A stretch of DNA of 64,000 nt from Solirubrum puertoriconensis (lineage in GTDB: Bacteria > Bacteroidota > Bacteroidia > Cytophagales > Hymenobacteraceae). Position 1 is the stretch's first letter. Each line of letters begins with the position of its first letter. The notes beneath the pieces were generated by a model. The model had not been told where the DNA came from. It ran no database searches and saw nothing but the letters and a program-made list of their open reading frames with translations. This document shows, one piece after another, positions 25,001 to 33,719 of the stretch. The translations under genes and the position numbers were made by a program. The DNA is taken from positions 682,001-746,000 of the forward strand of contig NZ_LNAL01000008.1 in the NCBI RefSeq assembly GCF_001483135.1, read 5' to 3'.

Positions 25001-25911
25001 CGGCGCCCGCGCAGCCCGCCCTGGCAGTACTGTCCCTGGGTTGTGGTGGTCGACTCAGTAAACTGGGCTTGGCTGATCGGATCAAACCCGAACGTAAACT
25101 GGTTGCCGGCTTCATCGATTATAGAAAAGCCTTCTTCTTCAGGATTTGACCCGGTAAAGCGTTCAATACGCAAATTTTCGTAAGGTATAGGATGTGCCCT
25201 ACCTAACGTGTCAAAAACAAACTTGCCGCTGCGCCCGGCGAAAGAGTACGTGTATACGTCCGGCTCGGTGTCAATTGTACCTAGGGACACGTTGCGGCAA
25301 TACTCTATCAAGCTGTTGTCGTTAGGTTCCACTTCAAGCGGGTCGTAAAAGGGTAAAACCCGCAACCGGTTACGGCCCGTCGCGTAACCCTCCTGAAAGT
25401 CAGGCAAACCGCGAATAACCCGGCCGATTACCCCCGCTCCCGTGAGACTCCACCCCAAGCCCACGTCTGACGCGCGCATATCGACCTGCAAACCGGTGCT
25501 GTGGTAACCGAGGGCCAGAGGCACCGCTAGCCCGCGCAACTGAATGGTGTGTAATGGAACCGAGATGTTAGGCACCCCGGTGTGGTAACTCACCGGTACC
25601 GTGCCGAAACGACCGAGCGCAGCCACCTGCGGGGATGGTACGACCGGCTGGTGGTCTTGGAAGGATCGCCCGTTTTGGCCGGCTGCTGGGGTTTTCGGAA
25701 CGATAATAAAACCCAGCAAGAAGCATCCCGGAACGAATAGACGACACAAGGGATGTAAGACGGAGGCGAGCAACTTTACAAGCCAGCGCGTCGCGAGATC
25801 TCTGGTAGAGCCTTTAGCGTGCCTAAGCGAACCATCAACTAAGCCATGTAATCCAGCGAATAGCAGTATTATCATATTATTTTGATTAAAATCAGTGCTT
25901 TCAGCGTTCAT
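22042..25911 (-). CDS. SpvB/RHS-type shell protein, first half of split RHS locus
   Basis: A 1289-residue protein from the ATG at 25911. The N-terminus is unusual: about 60 residues precede a hydrophobic segment (LFVPGCFLLGFIIVPK), so a later start is possible. The Bacteroidota RHS opening follows (GRFGTVPVSYHTGVPNISVP, ALGYHSTGLQV, GLGWSLTGAGVIGRVIRGLPDF), then YTYSFAGRSGKFVFD. It ends in YD-type repeats (TTYEFDAIGRLVRARDEQGR) right at the stop. It lacks a core-associated domain and tip, which are supplied by the next gene 3 bp on. The two together resemble the TcB/TcC halves of Tc toxin cocoons. Shell function is inferred. Confidence 0.8.
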   Translation of the reverse strand: MNAESTDFNQNNMIILLFAGLHGLVDGSLRHAKGSTRDLATRWLVKLLASVLHPLCRLFVPGCFLLGFIIVPKTPAAGQNGRSFQDHQPVVPSPQVAALGRFGTVPVSYHTGVPNISVPLHTIQLRGLAVPLALGYHSTGLQVDMRASDVGLGWSLTGAGVIGRVIRGLPDFQEGYATGRNRLRVLPFYDPLEVEPNDNSLIEYCRNVSLGTIDTEPDVYTYSFAGRSGKFVFDTLGRAHPIPYENLRIERFTGSNPEEEGFSIIDEAGNQFTFGFDPISQAQFTESTTTTQGQYCQGGLRGRRNLSGKTGYFLTRIITAYQDTVTFTYVPSTATYTNPVDLTVHELAYSESNSGLFQCAPITNSNNCYSTTNHFTYALASVTHGRETVTFSYEPGRWDLVDGAALREVVVRYAGVEKQRFTLFHSYFLTPGAGAPPPSASMEERLAISKLSRLRLDSVRQQGTPAYHFAYNAPDRVPFPPIHSYAQDAWGYYNGHTENATLVPLPNNTGANRSADPVAQTVGMLRRIRYPTGGTSTFTFEAHQVNNVQLRPGQWELLAGASADANNNNPEARHSETFTLTETKSVRMTYRFPEAYSSGGTSPGTGVPTGNHDPLPGSGGTTFTGGNGSVDLRSHDGFLIYSANSSGGTGNGHAPEIISLQPGTYVVTARAMAPYDGMQSGQFLSYSSSITLEEYKVPPPLHSGEYVGGCRIKQIVTDGQTPYGPAQRTTYGYVDSLGHSTGYLLSRPNFQTELRQLSTSSLGSSSSQNACIYYAYLQSSASEVGTTAGSTVSYGQVHVTEGDQTGPDRSMRRFDYSSSLDITRYSNSYPFPPPTSFEWLRGRLLRETDYKFVDAAYQRVRTKTYVYQENYTELNLVRRGTPRAANEAAIPGFRVYEKKPGDQSAACNCNTNPIYEIIPYYYHSASAYLVRTSETLWQNGVPYTTAQRLAYDDHNLQVKEERRATGGGDTLVTRRTFAHNYAVGAASHPSLAALRHMQQAHITTPVVETIQSKIYASGQEWELGRQLSEYRLLPQRQVLNARQHDLQRRVQWRGFSSAGPDSLRYDPAYRQRQSISRADRRGNPTQVSAPGAVPTSFLYGYHDRLVIAKAVAAAREDIACTSFEPVATGGWSFALGQRIAGGRTGKWAYRLVPGDALTARGGRNGSYTVSAWVQGGEPQVRVNEQPVAAGRELRQIGSWRLVSWTVVLPAGATVSFHGHTPLVLDDVRLYPAGALVTTYTHDPLVGVTSQTDASHRTTTYEFDAIGRLVRARDEQGRILSENEYRYAQH

Positions 25912-25914
25912 CAC

Positions 25915-26439
25915 TAATAGTTTGAGCGCAGATGTTCAATTTCTATATGCTGTCACATTAGAACTTCGATGATGCAGTCACCCGCCGCCAAACGCAATTG
26001 CTTGGGCTGTAGCGAATCTGTAAGGACCTGCGCAGATCGCGAAATGACTGCATCCGCGCTGGATCAGCAGGATATTGATGCGAGCGGCAGTAGCTTGAGC
26101 TGGACCTGGATTAGGCGAATTGTCCTCTAAGTGGCGCTTTCATTTAGCAATGGTGATCCTGCCGACTTTACAATCGGATATTCGAGCATTGCAATAGAGA
26201 ATGAAGGCAGTAGGGACAGGTATTGGCTGTAGGACTTAGCCAATGGTGTTGCAATATTAGTAGTTAAAACTTCTGCTTCAAATCAATCACAGCTGTCTAA
26301 CTTGACTGTTTTACCTTGGCAGCGCCTGCGTTGTGAGTTATATCTAGGTTAATAGTTAGTTTTCTAATTGGAAAAAAGGTAGTACATGCCACGAGATGAG
26401 GTCAAATAAGGCTGCCGCCCGAGCAATGGATGCCCGCAA
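25915..26439. other. Gene-free stretch between two RHS loci
   Basis: About 525 bp, A+T-richer than both flanking RHS genes. I see no intact gene, repeat or clear terminator. A recombination scar is possible because the gene on its right lacks the partner its paralogue has. Confidence 0.4.
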
Positions 26440-29400
26440 TCACGGTTGGAAGTACCTGTACTCGTGCTGACTGACTATACGCCCTTGCTCATCACGCGCG
26501 AGCAGCAACCGACCCAAAGCATCGTATTCGTAGGTCACCATGCGATTTGCAGGATCGGTGCGGGAGGTAACACCTCCTAGACCATCGTAGGTTAAGCTCG
26601 TCATTTGTGCACTAACAGGGTGCAGACGAACCTCGTCAATCTCTATCGCGCGTCCGTAAGCTTCGATATTCACCGAGCCGGTCGGGATGGCTGGCGTACC
26701 CTGCGTGATGCGAATGCGTGAACGGACCAGCGCGAAGCCCTTCGCATTCAGCGGGCTTTCGGTCCACTTGAGCTCCTGATCGGTAAAAACTGCAATGTTG
26801 TTTCCCCTGCCGCCTTTGGCGTAGAAGGTTAGTTCGTAGTCACCCGGCGGCAGGTTATCCCGGCGAACGCCCCAGCCCCCGTCTAAGCGGTAGCTGCGTT
26901 GGCCGGTGATTGCCGAGGTGCTTAGCAGCCGGGGATTAAACTGCCCGTCCGCGCCGCCAAAGCTCCACCCGCCCGCGCTGCCCGGCTCAAAGCTCGTGTA
27001 CGCGATTTGAGCCTCGGTGGCGAACTTGACTTCGGCAATTGGCCTTAAACCGCCTTCGCCCCAGAGGTAAGCCGTGGGCACGTCGCCCGTAAGCGCCTGG
27101 CGCTGCAACTGCCCCAGGGAAGAGTAGAAAAACTCTGCACGCGCTTGGTAAGCCTGCGGATCGGGTAGGAGCGACGTAAACAGACGGCCTGAAGCGTCTT
27201 TGTTCTCGCTTGCGGGTGCAGCTGCGGGCCGCGAGAGCGCAGCCACGTACACCCGGGAAGGCAGCGGACCCGCCGTCGCGCTGGGGGCGTACCGGGTCAC
27301 CTTGCCCCCCAACCATTGCGGAGCTTGGCTAATTGAGTGGACCCATTGCTGCTCCTCCACGGGCAGGCTGACCATGAACTTGTCCTGCAGCTGGGTAAGG
27401 CCTGGGTCCACGTTCGCGGCGTAATCCGGCGCGTACTTGAAGCGGGTTACCTGCACGCGCCCGCTGGCGTCGGTGACCTCCCGGCGCGCGGGTTGCAGGT
27501 GGGCGGGGTTCTCGTACACCAGCTTCGTGGTGGTGGTTTGGCTGCGGCCCTGCCCGTCGTAGCGCGTCTCGTCCGTGCGCGTCAGCGGCCACCACCCCAC
27601 CCGGGTTTCGTAGGATTGCGCCAGGATCGTCCGGCAGGGTTCCTGGCTTCCTTCCTGCAGGTCCCCAAACGCGCCGGCAATCGATAGTCCTCGGATGTAG
27701 GTTTCCTTGACCAGGGGGCTGCCGTACTGGTGGGCCGTGCGCCGCACCAAGCGGATGTCGAGGGGGTTAAACGGATCGCCGTTCTCCCTGACCGCGTATT
27801 CCAGGGTTTGCAGCAGTTGGCCGTTTTGCTCGTCGAAGGCGGCAGAGACGAAGCCTTGATCGGCGACGTGGCTGTCGCTCAGGTCAACGCTTGCTGCGCC
27901 CTCGTTGCGGAAAACGGAGGTGGTGCGCAGGCTGGTGCCGCGGTGGCGCTGAATGACCGTCACCGTGTCGTAGCCCACCGCACTGCCTTGCGCGGAACCG
28001 TTGCCGCTGGCCACGTCCTCGGCCGAATGCACCACGTATCGGCACAAGGTTTCTTCTCCTAAGCCGGAAAAGCACGTGTTGGGCTGGGCTTCGGAGGTGG
28101 TTTTCACCACCATGTACGCCGTAGGGGAGTGAAACACGGGCTGGTGAATCAACCGCCCGGTTGAGCGCGTATGCCGGTCGTTGTCGTAGTAGTACTCCTT
28201 TACCTGGTCACGGGCGGCATCGACTCCGTCGCGGGTGATGATGCGCTTGATCCGGGTGCCACCGCCAATCTGCTTAAGGGTGGAAAGCACCGTCCGGGCC
28301 GTGAAGGCGATGGTCACGTGGGCACTTAGGGTACGCGCCTCGTCAACCCGCAGCACCGCCCGGTAGCGGCCCGCCGGCAAGGAGCGCAGCGCAGTCAGGT
28401 TCGGCAGCTGCTGGGGATAGGCGATTTCGTCAACAATCGCAGTACTACCTTCCGGGTACAGCCGCAGGCTGGCGTGCAGCTCGCTTACCGGCTCTTGGCC
28501 CGGCGACATGGAATTGTCAACCGCGAACGCAAAACTGACCGTCTGGGAAAAGGGAATCTCGAACGTTGTTTCCTGGGTCGGTTGGCCATTGCACCCTACC
28601 CCGTCGGGAGGCGTACCCGGTCCGTTTGCCTGGGCACACACGTCGCGGGTTTGGGGCGTGTCCTGGTGAAGGGGGCCGGCGACGTTGCTGAAATCGTGCG
28701 GCTCGAACTCAAACTCCGTGTGACCCCCAGTGGGGTACCCCACGCGTTGCAGCAGGCCAAACGTAACGTAGGTAGGGTGGGTGTCGCGGTTGGCGGGGGG
28801 CAACGGCTGCGGGTTCGGACCGGTCCACTTGGGGAACGGGTACTGGTTGCCCGCGGCGTTGTAGTAGCCCCAGCGGTCCACGTCGTACGTGCCCCGGGGC
28901 GGGGCCCACAACAGGTTGTACGCAAAAACGTGGGCCGGCTCGAGCACATCCGGCTGGCCGGCGGTTACGCCTACTTTCTGCACTTCTTTGAGAAACAACC
29001 GGCTTGGGTAGGTGCTGTCGTAGCGCAACCGGTATTCCAGAAAGCGCGAGCTGTCGGCCACGCTCTTGAGGCGGAGGACGTTGAGTTGGCGCAGGCCCGG
29101 CTCGTCGCTGCGGTTGGCCGAGCTGAGCAGGTCGATGCGGTGGGTGGCGCTGCTGATGCGCCGCAGGTACTTTCCGTTTACCCGCGTGCCGGGCCGGTCA
29201 CCTAGGTTCAACGTGTTGGGGCACTCGCCGCACCTGGGATCGCCCACGTACGCCGTTTGGGTGCTCACGGCTTGGTAGCCGTCGGCGCGGGGGTAAGCGA
29301 TCTCGGACGTGTAGTCGCCGTACGCAAAGTCGACTTGCTCCTGCTGGGGGGATACGATTTTGGTCAGGTACCACGCGGTTTGGCCGACGAAGCCGTTGCT

Positions 29401-30111
29401 GAAGGTCCACTCGTCAGCTGCGAACGTGTACTGCGTGCCGTCGGGAGTGGTCAGTACCCACGCCTGCTGGGTCGCGGGTGACGGGGCTTGGATGCGCAGG
29501 GGTTGGGCCGGAATGGTAAAGGGCTGGCCTTGTTGATCGAATACGATCTTGCCGGAGTAGCCCTGCACGTTAAAGGAAAACAAGTCCGGCTGGCTGTCCT
29601 TGAGCCCGCTGAGCACGTCCTGGATGTAGCGGTAATAGTTCGTCGGGTCGGCGTTGTCGTTCTGGTTGCGGCACCAGGTGCTGAACCCGTAGGGTATCGG
29701 GTATTGGTTCGGCCAATACGTGCCGAAATCCGGAATGCCCCGCACGGTGCGCGTGACCACCCCGCCGGCGTTCAACGTCCACCCCATGCCGGTCCACGGC
29801 GCCACCTGATCGGGGCGGACCGCGCTGGCGTGGTACTGCAGGGAAAGCGGCACGTTAACCGTGCGGCCGGGCAGGCTAAACAGGGGAATATCGACGGACG
29901 GGATACCGGTATACAAGCTGACCGGCACTTCCCCGTACTTGCCTAATGCCGCCGCATCAGGGGATGGTGGTAGTAGGTTTCGATTTATCAGGTTGGCACC
30001 CAGCGGAGGCTTAGAAGGCTGAGCTTGGATCGGAGTGGCAAGCAATAAGCTTACGAAACAAATAAGGAAGTAACTCTGCAGGTTAACAACAGAGGATAAA
30101 AGCTGGATCAT
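26440..30111 (-). CDS. Second SpvB/RHS-type shell protein, no partner downstream
   Basis: A 1223-residue paralogue of the 22042-25911 product. It has a clear signal peptide (YFLICFVSLLLATPIQAQ) followed by GKYGEVPVSLYTGIPSVDIP, LQYHASAVRP, GMGWTLNAGGVVTRTVRGIPDFG and FSFNVQGYSGKIVFD. It ends with TYEYDALGRLLLARDEQGRIVSQ, matching its paralogue's end. The toxin-bearing RHS half that should follow is missing, with only a 525-bp gap before the next RHS gene. It may share the single LRR-RHS partner with its paralogue or be an orphan left by deletion or duplication. Confidence 0.78.
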   Translation of the reverse strand: MIQLLSSVVNLQSYFLICFVSLLLATPIQAQPSKPPLGANLINRNLLPPSPDAAALGKYGEVPVSLYTGIPSVDIPLFSLPGRTVNVPLSLQYHASAVRPDQVAPWTGMGWTLNAGGVVTRTVRGIPDFGTYWPNQYPIPYGFSTWCRNQNDNADPTNYYRYIQDVLSGLKDSQPDLFSFNVQGYSGKIVFDQQGQPFTIPAQPLRIQAPSPATQQAWVLTTPDGTQYTFAADEWTFSNGFVGQTAWYLTKIVSPQQEQVDFAYGDYTSEIAYPRADGYQAVSTQTAYVGDPRCGECPNTLNLGDRPGTRVNGKYLRRISSATHRIDLLSSANRSDEPGLRQLNVLRLKSVADSSRFLEYRLRYDSTYPSRLFLKEVQKVGVTAGQPDVLEPAHVFAYNLLWAPPRGTYDVDRWGYYNAAGNQYPFPKWTGPNPQPLPPANRDTHPTYVTFGLLQRVGYPTGGHTEFEFEPHDFSNVAGPLHQDTPQTRDVCAQANGPGTPPDGVGCNGQPTQETTFEIPFSQTVSFAFAVDNSMSPGQEPVSELHASLRLYPEGSTAIVDEIAYPQQLPNLTALRSLPAGRYRAVLRVDEARTLSAHVTIAFTARTVLSTLKQIGGGTRIKRIITRDGVDAARDQVKEYYYDNDRHTRSTGRLIHQPVFHSPTAYMVVKTTSEAQPNTCFSGLGEETLCRYVVHSAEDVASGNGSAQGSAVGYDTVTVIQRHRGTSLRTTSVFRNEGAASVDLSDSHVADQGFVSAAFDEQNGQLLQTLEYAVRENGDPFNPLDIRLVRRTAHQYGSPLVKETYIRGLSIAGAFGDLQEGSQEPCRTILAQSYETRVGWWPLTRTDETRYDGQGRSQTTTTKLVYENPAHLQPARREVTDASGRVQVTRFKYAPDYAANVDPGLTQLQDKFMVSLPVEEQQWVHSISQAPQWLGGKVTRYAPSATAGPLPSRVYVAALSRPAAAPASENKDASGRLFTSLLPDPQAYQARAEFFYSSLGQLQRQALTGDVPTAYLWGEGGLRPIAEVKFATEAQIAYTSFEPGSAGGWSFGGADGQFNPRLLSTSAITGQRSYRLDGGWGVRRDNLPPGDYELTFYAKGGRGNNIAVFTDQELKWTESPLNAKGFALVRSRIRITQGTPAIPTGSVNIEAYGRAIEIDEVRLHPVSAQMTSLTYDGLGGVTSRTDPANRMVTYEYDALGRLLLARDEQGRIVSQHEYRYFQP

Positions 30112-30820
30112 TCAAAGATAAAAATTAATTATTTGGATTCGGACTAATCATTAAGGTATAAATCACCTTTTTGGCTGTTTATGGTCAAATAGGAGACCTG
30201 TTAAGTTATCCATGCGCTGTAGGCAATAATGGATATTCATGGAGCGAGTTCCGGAGTAAAGCTAGCAAGCTCCGTATTTATTTCAAGAGGGATATGAGTG
30301 CATACCGCTCTCCTACTTTAGATGTAAGTGCCCAAATACATTGTATTAGGTTTAGAAATTGCAAACGGCGCAGTCGATTTGCGAGGTGATTCCTCCAAAT
30401 GGGGAGAACGTGCAAGTAGGCAGCCACTTGGTGGCGGGTGCCAGACTTGATGAGTCGTAAAGCAGGGTATAACCAGTACTTGTTAAATAGGTATTCATTT
30501 CTAATAAGTTTGATCACCTTTTTTCATGTCTGCATTCTGTTGTGATAGCTTAATGCCTGCTAATAGATTCTTCAAAAAAGCTCTTGGTTGAAATTTTAGC
30601 CTAAGTGAAAAAATAGTAGTGCGTATGTTGAATCACCAGATGTAGTTCTCAAGGCAAAATCAACCTCCATTTCATAGGTAATCGTCTGTCATTGGTGAGG
30701 GCCGCGTAATTATGAACGGTGAGCTCGTTGTTCTTCGGCTGATCCGGTCAACCTTGGCGATCGCCAGCACCTAGGCCAGAGCTACATGGCCTGCTGCAAC
30801 TGCGGGCGAAGTGCTTGCCC
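30112..30820. other. Gene-free stretch upstream of RHS gene
   Basis: About 700 bp with stop codons in all frames at short spacing and A+T-rich composition in its middle. It should hold the promoter for the RHS operon, but I cannot place a credible element. Confidence 0.35.
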
Positions 30821-30821
30821 G

Positions 30822-30850
30822 AAAAAAGCCCCGAATATAGATCGGGGCTT
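30822..30850 (-). terminator. Rho-independent terminator of the basic small-protein gene
   Basis: AAGCCCCGA (30826-30834) pairs with TCGGGGCTT (30842-30850); on the minus strand a run of T follows. It is 11 bp after the gene's stop. Confidence 0.75.
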
Positions 30851-30860
30851 GTGTTTAACC

Positions 30861-31103
30861 CTATGCTTCCGGATTCTTCTTTGGGCGGCCTGGCTTGCGA
30901 CCTGTCCCACCTGCTGTTGTACCGGCTTTGCGGCCTGGTTTTGCCCGCTTCTTGGGTTCGTAATTGTCGTCCAGTACAGCCGCTACTTCGTCAACGGCTA
31001 CTTGCAATTTCCGAACGGCTGCTTTCAAGTCGCGCAGCTTGTTTTCGTTTTTTCCTGCATCGGCTAAAATGCCTTGCAGTTGGGTCAGGTCTAGATTGGT
31101 CAT
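30861..31103 (-). CDS. Small protein with basic AT-hook-like tail
   Basis: An 80-residue protein from the ATG at 31103 (MTNLDLTQLQGILADAGKNE). The first 50 residues form an amphipathic helical segment. The tail is Lys/Arg/Gly/Pro-rich with AT-hook-like cores (KPGRKAG, GRKPGRPKK), suggesting minor-groove binding to A+T-rich DNA. It has its own terminator. It is divergent from the HsdR_N-type nuclease gene and could be its regulator or a nucleoid-type protein of the island; both are inference. Confidence 0.6.
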   Translation of the reverse strand: MTNLDLTQLQGILADAGKNENKLRDLKAAVRKLQVAVDEVAAVLDDNYEPKKRAKPGRKAGTTAGGTGRKPGRPKKNPEA

Positions 31104-31280
31104 GTGTCGAAGATAAGACTCAGGCAAAGTTTACGCAATCAGGAAAAAATAGCTGGTGTCAGTTGCACCATAATTTCCTAAGTATATACATTGTGGCAGT
31201 GGTATTTGCAGTTGTTTAAATCCTACTACAGTTCCACTTTCAATTAGCTTACTCCTTCTATTTCTCTCAATACACAATCC

Positions 31281-32378
31281 ATGGACTTTTCTGACCAAAT
31301 CCGCGCTTTGGGCGAACGTATCGCCCGAATGAAAGAATCTATTGCGACTGAAGAAGCGACCAAAACGGCCTTTGTTATGCCTTTTTTGGCGGCTCTCGGT
31401 TACGACGTATTCAATCCCTTCGAAGTCGTTCCTGAATTCATTGCCGACTTAGGCTTGAAAAAGGGCGAAAAAGTCGACTACTGCATTCAAAAGGACAACC
31501 AGCCCATTATCATTATCGAGTGCAAGCATTGGAGCGAGAAGCTGGACCCCCATACCACGCAGTTGTTCCGCTATTTCCACGTTACCAGCACGCGCTTCGC
31601 TTTGCTGACCAACGGCATTCGCTACCGCTTTTACTCGGACCTGTTAGAGCCGAATAAAATGGACGAGAAGCCTTTTTGGGAGTTCGACATTACGGACCTC
31701 AACGACGCCGTCATTGCCGAGTTGAAGAAGTTTCACAAGTCGGCCTTCAACGTTGAGCAGATCTTAAGTACTGCTTCCGAACTGAAGTACACAAAGGGGG
31801 TGAAGGAGCTGTTGGCCGCCGAGCTAAAGGAGCCGTCAGTCGATTTTGTGCGCCTGTTTGCCAAGCAGGTTTATCCGGGTATGCTCAACGCGAAGGCAAT
31901 GGAGCAGTTCACCGGCATTGTGCGCAAGTCGTCGCACCAATTGATTAACGAAATGATCAGCGACCGCTTGAAGTCAGCACTGGCTAAGGAGAACGAATTG
32001 GTAGAAATTCAAACGGTGGTTAGCGCCGCTCCCATTGAGACGCCAAGCGAAGCAACAGGCCCCCGTACTGAATTCACCGACGAAGAGCGCGAATCGTATC
32101 TGATCGTCAAGTCCATTTTGCGCCCCAAAGTGGACGCGCAACGCATTGTTTACCGTGACACTCAATCGTACTTGAACGTGCTCTTGGACGACAACATTCG
32201 CAAGACGGTATGCCGCTTGTGGCTCAACGGCAGCAAGAAGTACATTGGCTTCTTGGACGCGGATAAAAAAGAGACGCGTTACGAACTGGCTACTTTAGAC
32301 ACAATTTACGACCACGCGGATAAACTGTTTTCCACGCTTGAAGTCCTAGACAACAAACTGGCTAAGGCGGGCGTGTAG
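31281..32378 (+). CDS. Stand-alone HsdR_N-type restriction endonuclease
   Basis: A 365-residue protein whose first 150 residues match the nuclease domain of type I restriction R subunits. VDYCIQ followed by PIIIIECKHW gives the PD-(D/E)xK set D66, E80 and K82, and LLTNGIRYRFYSD is also typical. The helicase motor of a full HsdR and the HsdM/HsdS subunits are absent from the window. The C-terminal 100 residues (YLIVKSILRPKV, then ETRYELATLDTI) are a separate domain seen in similar stand-alone proteins. It may be an independent DNA-degrading defence protein. The nuclease fold is well supported; role and partners are unknown. Confidence 0.83.
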   Translation: MDFSDQIRALGERIARMKESIATEEATKTAFVMPFLAALGYDVFNPFEVVPEFIADLGLKKGEKVDYCIQKDNQPIIIIECKHWSEKLDPHTTQLFRYFHVTSTRFALLTNGIRYRFYSDLLEPNKMDEKPFWEFDITDLNDAVIAELKKFHKSAFNVEQILSTASELKYTKGVKELLAAELKEPSVDFVRLFAKQVYPGMLNAKAMEQFTGIVRKSSHQLINEMISDRLKSALAKENELVEIQTVVSAAPIETPSEATGPRTEFTDEERESYLIVKSILRPKVDAQRIVYRDTQSYLNVLLDDNIRKTVCRLWLNGSKKYIGFLDADKKETRYELATLDTIYDHADKLFSTLEVLDNKLAKAGV

Positions 32379-32396
32379 CGTACTTTTACACTTGGG

Positions 32397-32432
32397 TGCC
32401 GGTGGGAGCAATCCAACCGGCATTCTTTTTTC
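32397..32432 (+). terminator. Rho-independent terminator
   Basis: TGCCGGT (32397-32403) pairs with ACCGGCA (32416-32422), followed by a T-rich tract. It lies 19 bp after the stop of the nuclease gene. Confidence 0.7.
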
Positions 32433-32582
32433 TACCCAACTCGCCCTCTGCGTGTTTAACTCCAGTTAAGGCTACAAGCTTGGTGAAGACTTAACTGAAT
32501 TGTTAAATCGCTGAACCAGAGAGGTACAGCAACTCGCTGCTACTTCAACCTATAGAAGGATCCGGTTACCCGCCAACCTTCT

Positions 32583-32684
32583 GTGGAATACCTGCTGACG
32601 AGCTTGTTTTTAGCGGTGGTTATTTCCTTGCTTTTGAGTGGGGTGTTAACTGCGTTGCTTGCGGGGTTTGTTCTGCGAAAGTAA
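32583..32684 (+). CDS. Possible 33-residue membrane peptide
   Basis: From a GTG at 32583 the frame reads as one hydrophobic span (LFLAVVISLLLSGVLTALLAGFVL) ending Arg-Lys. The size and single span recall type I toxin peptides. There is no ATG and no clear ribosome-binding site, so it may be chance. Confidence 0.25.
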   Translation: MEYLLTSLFLAVVISLLLSGVLTALLAGFVLRK

Positions 32685-32820
32685 ATCGTAAGCTACTTGG
32701 AGCGCGTAGCCATGTTGATGCCCTATACAGCGTGTGTGGTAAGCGCTTTCTTTTTCGTGGCCGAGTTTGTGTAGCTAACTAGTCCGCTTTCACAGCCGCC
32801 CTTTCCCAAAGCCGCTGAAC

Positions 32821-33447
32821 TTACTTGTGGGTAAAAGCAGCGCCGCGTCGGGTCGTAAAACCAAGTTCATTCAGCTCGGCGGCTATCTGGCTGAAGCTGG
32901 CGTTTTGGGCATTTTTAGCCACTATCAGCGCAGTTACCTTGCGGTTGGCGTCGTTGTTCAGGGCGTTGGTCTTGCGCGTCTCTAATCCTTTCTTTCGCGC
33001 TTCTTCGGTCAGATTCTCCGGTGACCCAAGCTTCTTGCCGCTGCTTTTTAAAATTTGGAGCGCCTTACGGGTTCGGTCCGAAATCGTGTCGCGGTCCTGT
33101 TCTGTGAGGGCCGCGAAAATGTGAACCGTGAATTTGTTGGTTTGGGGATGGTCAGTAGCTACGAACTCCACCCCGGCATCCATTAGCGACGCAATGAAAG
33201 AGACGTTGCGGCTAAGCCTATCTAGTTTGGCTATAACGAGCATTGCACCCTTTCTCTTCGCCAACTGAATAGCCTTATGTAGCTCTGGCCGGTCGGAAAT
33301 CTTACCCGATTCGACTTCGGTAAACTCCCCAAGCAACGCGCCGTCTTTGACAAACGCTTGCACCATGGTTCGCTGTGCTTCCAAGCCCAAGCCGCATTGC
33401 CCTTGTTTGGCGGTGTTGACGCGGTAGTAGGCAACGAAGGAAGTCAT
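32821..33447 (-). CDS. Serine recombinase with Ser-to-Asn at the nucleophile
   Basis: A 208-residue resolvase-family protein with the usual order: AYYRVNTAKQGQ, LEAQR, AKLDRLSRN, FAALTEQDRDTISDRT and a C-terminal HTH (SFSQIAAELNELGFTTRRG). The normal motif is Arg-Val-Ser-Thr; here residue 11 is Asn (AAC, one base from AGC), so the attacking Ser is missing while R9 and the rest remain. Strand cleavage would not be expected. It may be a DNA-binding regulator, a very recent loss of function, or a sequencing error. An inverted repeat with an extra half-site lies just upstream. Confidence 0.88.
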   Translation of the reverse strand: MTSFVAYYRVNTAKQGQCGLGLEAQRTMVQAFVKDGALLGEFTEVESGKISDRPELHKAIQLAKRKGAMLVIAKLDRLSRNVSFIASLMDAGVEFVATDHPQTNKFTVHIFAALTEQDRDTISDRTRKALQILKSSGKKLGSPENLTEEARKKGLETRKTNALNNDANRKVTALIVAKNAQNASFSQIAAELNELGFTTRRGAAFTHK

Positions 33448-33494
33448 GGGTTTGCTGCTTAGGTTAGGGGTGTGCAGGAAATGTGATTGCTTTT

Positions 33495-33528
33495 GGACAT
33501 TTCAAAAATGTCCGATTAAATAATGTCC
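33495..33528. promoter_or_regulatory. Dyad plus half-site upstream of serine recombinase gene
   Basis: GGACATTT and AAATGTCC pair around CAA (33495-33513), followed by a further half-site AATGTCC ending at 33528. It lies 48 bp before the gene start. The arrangement parallels that before the other resolvase operon (13076-13172), though the sequence differs. Confidence 0.5.
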
Positions 33529-33719
33529 ATGCCATGGGCTTCACCAAGCATGAACGCTCGTTTAAGAATTGTGAAATGACGAGTTGCTATTACTGAACAC
33601 ACTTGGTGTGGAGTGCGATTTGAGTGATATTGCCGAGTAAAGCTTGTGTCTGTCAGATTGTATAGTCCTGTCAGTAACGCATTGCTAATAATTTGGGTAT
33701 ACTTACATAATTAACTAAA

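Noticed and set aside
30171-30517. Small frames on both strands upstream of the second shell gene
   Set aside because: A+T-rich chance frames without ribosome-binding sites or recognisable composition.
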